This document shows positions 14,801-21,900 of a DNA stretch of 23,187 nt, one piece after another. Made by a program: the position numbers and the translations under genes. The DNA is from a virus. Numbering within the stretch: the stretch's first letter is position 1; every line of letters begins with the position of its first letter. The notes beneath the pieces are model-generated. The model had not been told where the DNA came from and searched no databases. It worked only from the letters and a program-made list of their open reading frames with translations. Location: positions 1 to 23,187 of IMG/VR virus record IMGVR_UViG_3300026455_000065; one strand, given 5' to 3'.

Positions 14801-16769
14801 ATGAAGAACTTAAACTTATATTTGTTGGGGCTTCATTAACATTTGTAACAGAAATTGCAAAAGTTTGATCTACTGTTAATCCGCCCGCATCTGTTGATCT
14901 AACTTTGATTGAATAAGAAGATTTAGATTCAAAATTAAATATTGCTGCAGATCTTAGTGATGAACCAACAATGGTAAAGCTGCTATTATCGGGATAATTT
15001 ACTGTATCTGTTAATGTATAAGTAAACGTATCCCCTGCATCTGGATCTGTTGTTGATAACGTACCAATTGTTGTTCCGGTCGCAGAATTTTCTGCAATTG
15101 TGTTTGATGATAATGAAATGCCCGTTGGTGTTTCGTTTACATTCGTAATTGTAATCGTTAATGTTTTATCAAATGTTAATCCACCAGCATCTGTTGATCT
15201 AACCCTAATGCTATACGAACTTTTGCTTTCATAATTAAAAACTGCAGCAGATCTAAGTGTTGATCCACTTATGCTAAAGCTACTGTTATCAGGATAGGTT
15301 GCAGTATCATATAGCTGATATGTAAATGTATCACCAGCATCTGGATCTGTTGTTGATAACGTACCAATTGTTGTACCAGTAGCAACATTTTCAGCAATTG
15401 AAGACGCGCTTAATGAAATATTTGTTGGTGTTTCGTTAACATTTGTTACATTGATTGTTAATGTTCCATCATACGTTAACCCACCTTGGTCAGTAACCCT
15501 AATTTTAATTGAATATGAAGATTTGGTTTCATAATTAAAGATAACAGCAGATCTAAGTGTTGATCCACTTATGCTAAAGCTACTATTATCAGGATAATTT
15601 ATGGTATCTGTAAATGCGTAAGTAAATGTCGATCCAGCATCATAATCTAAACCAGATAGAGTTCCAATAGTTGTTCCTGTTGCAGAGTTTTCTGCAATTG
15701 TATTACTGCTTATTGTTAAACCGTAAGGTGCCTCATTAACGTTTGTAATTGGTACTGTTAATACACCATCATATGTTAATCCGCCAGCATCTGTTGTTCT
15801 TACTTTAATTGAATATGAATTTTTTGTTTCATAGTCAAAAACCGCAGCTGATTTTAAAACCCCCGCTGTTGTTAATGTAAAACTATTATTATCTGGATAA
15901 TTTATTGTATCTGTTAATGCATATGTAAATGTATCACCAGAATCAACATCCAAAGCCGTTATTGTACCAACAGTTGTACCTGTTGCTGAATTTTCAGGAA
16001 TTGAACCACTGAAATTCAAGCCGTATGGTGCTTCATTTACATTGTTTACATAAATTGTAAATGTTTTATCAAAATATAATCCGCCACTATCTGTTGATCT
16101 AATTGTTACTGTGTATGAAGTTGCTGCTTCATAATTAAAAGATTCAGATGATCTTAAACTACTACCAGATATATTAAATTTAAACCCATTACCACCTGGT
16201 TGAATGCTGTACGTATGTGTATCACCCGGATTTGCATCTGTTGTGCTCAATGTACCGATAATAGTGTTTATAGCACTATTTTCATTTATACTATCATTAC
16301 TTAATGTAATATCCGTTGGTGTTGAGTTTGTTGGGGTTGGTGTCGCGGTAGATGTTGGTGTCGGCGTTATAATAGTCGCCGAGGTATCAATAATAAATTC
16401 ACAATTTGGTGTATAAGTTGATGTTGGCGTTGCTGTAAATGTTGGGGTTGGGGTTGGTGTTATAGTAGGTGTAGCAGTAATTGTTGGTGTTGTTGTTGGT
16501 GTAGCTGTTGGTGTTGGTGTTGGTAAAATTAAATCGTCACCGATTAAACAATATGGATCTGTGTTATATAAAATTATTTTATACGCATTATCTGGTACCG
16601 ATACCAATACGCCGTTTATGTTTGTTAAATCTGAATATGTTATTCCTGTTGCAGGTAGTGACGTTGAAACTACAGTAGCAATATTCAACGGATCAACAAC
16701 ATCATAATAAATGTTGTATGGCCCTGGTGCTGTCCCTGAAGATATTGTTACTGTGAATTGTTTTGCCAT
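11832..16769 (-). CDS. Giant fibre/adhesin: Thr-Pro stalk, six cadherin-like and about ten SprB repeats
   Basis: The 1645-residue protein is almost entirely repeats. Residues 1-82 form the N-terminal domain, and 83-151 a Thr-Pro stalk holding one CEFIID unit. Six cadherin-like repeats occupy 151-744, each about 100 residues, with ENSATGTT, DPDAGDTFTY, YPDNSSF and closing TNVNE(A/T)P. About ten SprB-type repeats span 745-1557, each about 80 residues, with TCNGGS, YTYSKDG, YTIYVKD and GC. A Cys-rich tail ends the protein (1558-1645). The DPDAGD segments resemble calcium-binding turns of cadherin-like domains. SprB repeats are named for the surface adhesin of gliding Flavobacterium, so this phage fibre uses host-type adhesive modules. 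No signal peptide is seen, as expected for a virion protein. Receptor binding is inferred. Confidence 0.88.
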   Translation of the reverse strand: MAKQFTVTISSGTAPGPYNIYYDVVDPLNIATVVSTSLPATGITYSDLTNINGVLVSVPDNAYKIILYNTDPYCLIGDDLILPTPTPTATPTTTPTITATPTITPTPTPTFTATPTSTYTPNCEFIIDTSATIITPTPTSTATPTPTNSTPTDITLSNDSINENSAINTIIGTLSTTDANPGDTHTYSIQPGGNGFKFNISGSSLRSSESFNYEAATSYTVTIRSTDSGGLYFDKTFTIYVNNVNEAPYGLNFSGSIPENSATGTTVGTITALDVDSGDTFTYALTDTINYPDNNSFTLTTAGVLKSAAVFDYETKNSYSIKVRTTDAGGLTYDGVLTVPITNVNEAPYGLTISSNTIAENSATGTTIGTLSGLDYDAGSTFTYAFTDTINYPDNSSFSISGSTLRSAVIFNYETKSSYSIKIRVTDQGGLTYDGTLTINVTNVNETPTNISLSASSIAENVATGTTIGTLSTTDPDAGDTFTYQLYDTATYPDNSSFSISGSTLRSAAVFNYESKSSYSIRVRSTDAGGLTFDKTLTITITNVNETPTGISLSSNTIAENSATGTTIGTLSTTDPDAGDTFTYTLTDTVNYPDNSSFTIVGSSLRSAAIFNFESKSSYSIKVRSTDAGGLTVDQTFAISVTNVNEAPTNISLSSSSISENVPTGTTVGTFSSTDPDAGDTFTYALVDTSTYPDNSSFSISGSTLRSAAIFDFETQSTYSIRVRATDAGGLTYDKTITISITNVTISVGASVTTNVTCNGGSNGVITVSGVTGGTASYTYSKDGSTYQSSNVFSGLTANSYILYAKDSYGEVGSSAVVTVTQPAVVSLSASGTNPTCVGSTDGSITVSSASGGSGSGYTYSKDGSSYQTGTTFSNLANGTYTIYAKDSNNCTGSTSVTLSRTQVTATISQTNVTCNGGNDGSIVVSDLAGGQGGPYSTKLNAGGTYQVITTSRTYSSLTAGSYTIYVKDSAGCENTYAVTITQPSQVTVSSSSLVYPTCWNSTNGGFTLSASGGVGTYQYSKDNGATWQSSGVFTNLSSGVYTVKSKDNSGCQSTGLTVDITKSAPTPVVNQTNVSCNGGTGSLNVVGASGGNNGPYTVSLNDVTYYTVQKLFDSLSPGVYTLYIKDATGCKASYTYTITQPSALTISVSSATNPTCWNGTNGEIVVSASGGTGTKTYSKDGTNYQASATFSNLGTGTYTLYVKDANDCTATVSQTLSKSAPNAQIQVTNPSCFGGTGSIVVSAGTGGNGGTYQSKLNAGGTYGNLPQTYSSLGDGSYTIFVKDGSGCEQTYSTSISVPTQVTISTNATYPTCYNSSNGAVTVGAGGGTGSYEYSKDGGSTWQLSNSFTSLFATTYTFRVKDSNGCLSSTQSVNLSKAAPYANISVSNVTCNGGSNGSITLTNPTSGNSGQITASLTGGVSDYYSFTLGTLTFSNKTAGTYTVYIKDSSGCVATYEAIITQPTAQSASISSPVNPPCADPNGGSLTISSAGGVWPKTYRLYEDESSPYTTCGGTLRATYTNVTSDNTSRSVTGLTSGGFCLEVTDANGCVVTSGITVLVDEAVNYTYQVIRCSDNAYLTMTSPDVLVSAFLGGTKVVKINNVCYQIDYSTGTQCSTSSIHLADGNNAVIYNNCTNCSSGSGGQQV
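12099..14537 (-). repeat. About ten tandem SprB-type repeats
   Basis: Units of about 77-95 residues. Most carry a Cys near the start (TCNGG or TCWN) and another near the end (KDxxGC). From the third unit two subtypes alternate. Confidence 0.82.
14538..16319 (-). repeat. Six tandem cadherin-like repeats, about 300 bases each
   Basis: Repeats 2-5 are exactly 100 residues, the first 98 and the last about 96. Copies are in 300-base register, and some 38-52-base stretches are identical or differ at one base between neighbours. Confidence 0.85.
16317..16523 (-). repeat. Thr-Pro stalk repeats in the giant fibre gene
   Basis: Degenerate 6-base units coding for (T/P)n with one CEFIID unit (residues 123-128). 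It links the N-terminal domain to the first cadherin repeat. Confidence 0.82.
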
Positions 16770-16788
16770 TATTCTATATAATTATTCA

Positions 16789-18360
16789 TTAACTTTGATT
16801 ACACAGGTTTAAATTATACCCCAATGTGTTTAGTGCTGTTATTATTTGATCCGCATAATACTGAGCATTTGATCCTGCTGTAACATTTGAAATGTAGGTT
16901 ATTTCACTCTTATCTGATAGACCATTTGTTCCCGAATATGCTCCAGCCCCGTTTTTAACGGCAGCTAAGAATTGTCTAAATCCGTCATACGAATCTGGTC
17001 CTGTATTAACTCTAAACACAATACCTCTATAATAACTGCTATTCGGAACATTGTCAAGCGTTGATCTTAAGCCACTTATGTCTGTATCATATGTTCCTGT
17101 TCTGACGCTAATATTAAATGAACTACCGTCAGCAGCATATGGTGAAGATTCATCTTGGAATACTAAATTTATAACCTTAGTTATACCAGCTGTTGTTCCA
17201 GTTGTGTTCAATATGTACATCGTTCTCTCTGTACCACCAGTTTTACTTGAGAAGTTGCTTACCGTTACGTTTTGATCATATGTGTTATAATCATTATTGT
17301 AGAATTGAACAAGACAATCTCTTAAAATGGTATCTCTCATAGTTTGTAATGGTGCTAATGTTGAATTCATTGAGCCGCTATCATCAAACCAAATATTAAT
17401 TTCAGTATTTTCATCAACAACTAATGGTGTACCAAACGCAGCTTGGAACGCACAATCAGGTGTATAAGTTGATGTTGGCGTTGCTGTTGGTGTTTCAGTT
17501 ACCGTTGGTGTTGCAGTAGAGGTTGGGGTTGCTGTTGGCGTTTCAGTTGTTGTTGGTGTAGAAGTTGAAGTAGGTGTTGGTGTGGCGATTACCGCAACAG
17601 TATCTATTACAAACTCACAATTTGGTGTATAAGTAGATGTTGGTGTTTCAGTTATCGTTGGTGTCGCAGTAGATGTTGAAGTTGGCGTTTGTGTGATAGT
17701 TGGTGTCTCAGTAGACGTAGGTGTCTCTGTTATTGTAGGTGTTGAAGTTGGTGTTGGTGTAGCAATTATAGCAATAGTATCGATAATAAAATCACAATTT
17801 GGTGTATATGTCTCTGTTGGGGTAATTGTAATAGTAGGTGTCTCTGTTGGCGTCGGTGTCTCGGTTGTAGTTGGGGTTTGAGTTATTGTTGGTGTTCCGG
17901 TAGACGTTGGTGTTGGTGTTGGTGTTGCAATAATAGCATCGATGTTAATCATAAACTCACAACTATCTGAAGAGGTCACCGTTGGTGTTTCTGTGATAGT
18001 TGGGGTTGTAGTAAATGTAGGGGTTGGTGTTGCAATTATTGCATTAATATCAATTATAAATTCACAACTATCTGAAGATGTTACTGTTGGTGTTTCAGTA
18101 GGTGTAAATGTGATTGTTGGGGTTGTTGTTGGGGTTGGTGTTACATTTGGTACAATTTCTAAATTACATGTAAAACCCTCAAGCTCATTTTTAAAATTAA
18201 AATCATATGTACCATAGTAATAATCGGATGTCCAAAAATAAGGTATAAGTACATTGGTGCCAATATTGACAGCTGTTCCTCCACTATATGGGTGGAAAAC
18301 AACGTCAGCATAATAACCATTGTATAAGCCAGATGTACTATATAATCTTATTGTTGCCAT
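16789..18360 (-). CDS. Stalked virion protein with von Willebrand A-like domain, 523 residues
   Basis: Residues 1-72 form a small aromatic N-terminal domain ([14 protein letters not shown]). Residues 73-300 are a Thr-Pro stalk containing four Cys-Glu/Asp-Phe units near residues 99, 133, 189 and 249 and a degenerate fifth (PDCAF at 301). From about 315 a von Willebrand A-like fold begins: [11 protein letters not shown] gives the MIDAS pattern DxSxS (D326, S328, S330), followed by helix- and strand-prone stretches to a CNQS end. VWA domains bind proteins through a divalent metal. It sits three bases after the C1q-like gene and 19 bases before the giant fibre gene. The VWA call rests on one motif plus fold length. 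The threonine and third acidic MIDAS positions are not clearly assignable by eye. Confidence 0.78.
   Translation of the reverse strand: MATIRLYSTSGLYNGYYADVVFHPYSGGTAVNIGTNVLIPYFWTSDYYYGTYDFNFKNELEGFTCNLEIVPNVTPTPTTTPTITFTPTETPTVTSSDSCEFIIDINAIIATPTPTFTTTPTITETPTVTSSDSCEFMINIDAIIATPTPTPTSTGTPTITQTPTTTETPTPTETPTITITPTETYTPNCDFIIDTIAIIATPTPTSTPTITETPTSTETPTITQTPTSTSTATPTITETPTSTYTPNCEFVIDTVAVIATPTPTSTSTPTTTETPTATPTSTATPTVTETPTATPTSTYTPDCAFQAAFGTPLVVDENTEINIWFDDSGSMNSTLAPLQTMRDTILRDCLVQFYNNDYNTYDQNVTVSNFSSKTGGTERTMYILNTTGTTAGITKVINLVFQDESSPYAADGSSFNISVRTGTYDTDISGLRSTLDNVPNSSYYRGIVFRVNTGPDSYDGFRQFLAAVKNGAGAYSGTNGLSDKSEITYISNVTAGSNAQYYADQIITALNTLGYNLNLCNQS
17461..18144 (-). repeat. Thr-Pro stalk with four CEF..D units in the VWA-protein gene
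   Basis: About 228 residues of TPT, TET and TST units are punctuated by four copies of (S/N)C(E/D)F(I/V/M)I(D/N), each followed by an Ala-Ile-Ile-Ala-Thr-Pro-like end. Confidence 0.85.
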
Positions 18361-18363
18361 TTA

Positions 18364-18957
18364 TTATACTTGTGTTAATGTTGCTATTACTGATGGTATT
18401 GACGGCCCAAGGGATGGGGTCAATGCTCTTATTTGTATATTACTATCTGTTGTAGCCCACGCAATTTCAACGTTATCACCACTACTTAAGTTAGGGTATA
18501 TGATATTCCATGCGGCAACAATATATTGACCATTATTTGCAAATGTTATTGCGGTATTTGAATTTGTCACATTTTGACCATTTTTCTTAAACCATATATA
18601 GATGTTTTCGGTTGTTCCTCCTTGAACTCTATATAATTGAGCAGAAAATTGTAAATTATATGACCCAGGATTACTAACAATCATTTGTGTTCCATTTGCC
18701 CAAGTACAACCATTTGTTGCATCAAGACTATTGAATGTCATTAGATGTTCGGTATTTGTTGTTCCTGTTTGAGTAACGGAACTACTATATGAACCAAAAA
18801 ATCTTGTTGACCCTGTCGTTATAACATTACCAAATAAATCGTCATATGTGATTGCACTTGAACTATATGTTGGCCCATTTCCTTGTGCCATATAAAATAA
18901 CGCGCCATTTGTTGGGGTTGTTAATCTTTGTAATTCCGAAATTCTAACTATACTCAT
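18364..18957 (-). CDS. Phage fibre-type protein with C1q/TNF-like jelly-roll C-terminus
   Basis: The 197-residue protein opens with ISELQRLTTPTNGALFYMAQG and a following ITYDDLF, an N-terminal pattern common in phage fibre proteins. The C-terminal half (about 85-197) reads as a jelly roll: YNLQFSAQLYR, NIYIWFKKNGQNV, YIVAAWN, SSGDNVEIAW and a closing strand IPSVIATLTQV. This order matches C1q/TNF-like domains found in many tailed-phage virions, usually forming trimeric tips. It is the only short gene in this part of the block without a Thr-Pro stalk. It lies between the baseplate-like and VWA-like genes, and its product may form a trimeric knob or adaptor. Confidence 0.75.
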   Translation of the reverse strand: MSIVRISELQRLTTPTNGALFYMAQGNGPTYSSSAITYDDLFGNVITTGSTRFFGSYSSSVTQTGTTNTEHLMTFNSLDATNGCTWANGTQMIVSNPGSYNLQFSAQLYRVQGGTTENIYIWFKKNGQNVTNSNTAITFANNGQYIVAAWNIIYPNLSSGDNVEIAWATTDSNIQIRALTPSLGPSIPSVIATLTQV

Positions 18958-18979
18958 TTTATTTAAATATTTTTTTTGT

Positions 18980-21900
18980 TTATTCTACTATTAATATATC
19001 AGTATTATTTTCATCTGCAATAAAACTTGCACCATTTTCAACTATTATCCCCTCTGAACTTTCAACCACTTCATATGCCATATCACAAGACCCTTCGGTA
19101 AATGTAATTGTTGGTGTAGTTGTTATTGTTGGTGTAGTAGTAATTGTTGGTGTTGGTGTTGCAATCGTTGCATTTACATCAACAACAAATTCACAACTAT
19201 CCGATGATGTTGGGGTTTCAGTTACTGTTGGTGTAGTTGTGATCGTTGGCGTAGGTGTAGCAATTATAGCAACAGTATCAATAATAAAATCACAATTAGA
19301 TGTGAAAGTTGATGTAGGTGTTATAGTAACACTTGGTGTTGGTGTGGCGATTACCGCAACAGTGTCTATTACAAATTCACAATTTGGTGTGTAAGTAGAG
19401 GTGGGGGTGATTGTTATGCTTGGTGTTGGGGTAGCAATTACCGCAACAGTATCAACCATAAATTCACAATTAGGTGTTGATGTTGACGTTGTTGTTGGTG
19501 TCGGCGTTGTTATTACAATATTTGTGTCAATAACAAATTCACAATTTGGTGTATCTGTTACTGTAGGTGTGTTAGTTGGTGTCTCAGTTATAGTAGGTGT
19601 AGCGGTACTACTTGGTGTACTGGTAGGGGTATTAGTTGATGTTTGAGTTACAGTAGGGGTTGGGGTTGCTGTTGGTGTACCCGTTGCTGTTGGTGTACCC
19701 GTTGCTGTTGGTGTACTGGTAGATGTATTTGTTGGTGTCGGTGTAGATGTTGGGGTTGGGGTAACTATTGGATATGCGCTACCACAAGGTACTGCTGGAA
19801 TTATAATACCACATTCAGTTGTATAATTTCTTACAGGATCTTCAATTTCAGTTTTACAACATTGATTATCAATATAATATTGACTTAAATTCATATTAAG
19901 TCTATTAAACTTAGTATATGAATGTTGTATTAAAACTTGTGTTCCATTATTACCATTAAATAATACTAAATTTTGAGGTTGTGTTCCTGTTACATTAATG
20001 TTATAATAAAGATTATTTTCACAGTAATTTAAATTAACTGCAATGACCTCTAATAATTCACCTTTTTCTGTAATTAAAAAATCTCCGGTATCATAGTAAT
20101 CTGATGGATAATAACAACAAGGCTCTTCAGGTGTTTCTGGTTTTAATTGCAAAAACTCTGGAGATCTAGAATCAAAGAAATAACCATCTCGTTTAGATAC
20201 TCTATATGTTGCTTCATCAACCTCTTTATTTGTGTAAACACGTAGTTTTGTTGTTGGTAAAACTTCAATAACAACCTGTTGACCATTTGAAGTCATACCT
20301 GTTATTTCACTTTTCTTTACTGACCCCAAACAATCAATATCACTAATTGTATGCGTTGAATAATCATATGAAAAAGAATAATCATTGTTTTCACTAGCAT
20401 ATTCAAACATGCTTGATGAAAGTGTAGTGCATGATAAGTATGTTGCGCCTAATATAACATTTCCATTAACTAAATCTTTAACGTCTTTTTTAACAAGAGT
20501 ACCTGCAGCTAAATAACTAGTAATGTTTGCCGGTGTTGTAGATGAATTAATTGTAGCGCCACTAACAACAATAACTTTTGTATTGTGTTTTAAACCATAA
20601 TTGTATGTGTTTCTATATTGTACTTTTGGTACTAACGTGTAACCGGTGTTAACAACCAATGGTAAATCAGGTGCTTCAGTTGGATACTCAACGTATCTTA
20701 ATGCTAATCCTTCAATTTTTACTTTTTTATCACAGTTTGCTGCATCAGTAAAAATTAAATCAATAACTTCATCTTCTCTTACATTAGTAAGTTTGAACTT
20801 ACAATTTTCTCCAACAATTTGGAAGAAACTTGTATCTGTATAGGTTGGGTGATATCCTGTACTAATGTTATTTCCAGGTGTACAATTTCTTTGAACGTAT
20901 ACTCCCCATCCACTATCGTTACCAGATTGAACTGTAACACCTGTTAAGCTAACAATAACATCTGTTGCAACTTTACAAGTTGGATAACCAGAATAAACAT
21001 CACAAGACGCATCAAATGATAAATCTAAATGACATTTAGGTTCAGTATATTTGTAATCAACATCAAAATAAAAATCTAAATTATCTTTTACTAAACATTC
21101 TCCGGAAGAGTTTGTGTGTGCAATAAATTTAACTTTTTCAACACCATTATTATCTGTGAAAAATTCATAAGATATTAATTGTGTTTTTCCCGATAATACA
21201 GCATTTCCAGGAACATATGAAGGAGTATTAAATGCGCTGTATTGTGTTTCTGTTTGATTAATCTGATTAACAAGCGCGGCTATTGCGTTTTTCCAAGCAG
21301 CCTTTATTGTTGTTAAATTTAAATTGATCCAATTTTTATATTCACAAATAAGTGGTATTTTAGATGATGAAGAAGTAAGTACACTACAGTTTTCTACTGC
21401 GGTAAAGCCGGTACCGAATAGTGTGCTACCGGTTAAAACTACCTGTGTTGTCCCACTATAATCAGTTCCATCAATATCAATATGTAAAGTAAATGTTACA
21501 CCACTAAATTCAATTAAACCTCTTAAGTTATCTGGGTCTCCAATTATTGTTTCAAGATCTTCTTCAATTACTGTTTCAAATTCTGGATATAAATTTTCTA
21601 CAATCTCTAACGGCTTACATGGTTTTCTATATGAAAACTTAGGTCTACCAAAAACATTGTTTTCAATTAAATTACCCCCCATCCATAATGTTGTTGATGG
21701 TATAATTTGTTCTAAAACATTTGACCAATATGGACTCATCTGATTAACAAAATCAGATGTTGATATCATATCATAAGTTGTATATCCAGACGCTACTAAT
21801 TGATTTATGTAATCCTGATAAACATCCTCTAAAGCGATATAATTTTTCTTATATCTTATTATATTCGAATTAGTTATTTGACTTGAGAAAATATTTTCTA

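Noticed and set aside
17461-19764. CRISPR array suggested by regular short repeats
   Set aside because: The repeats are degenerate, in frame, and code for Thr-Pro stalks; there are no constant repeats with unique spacers and no cas genes.
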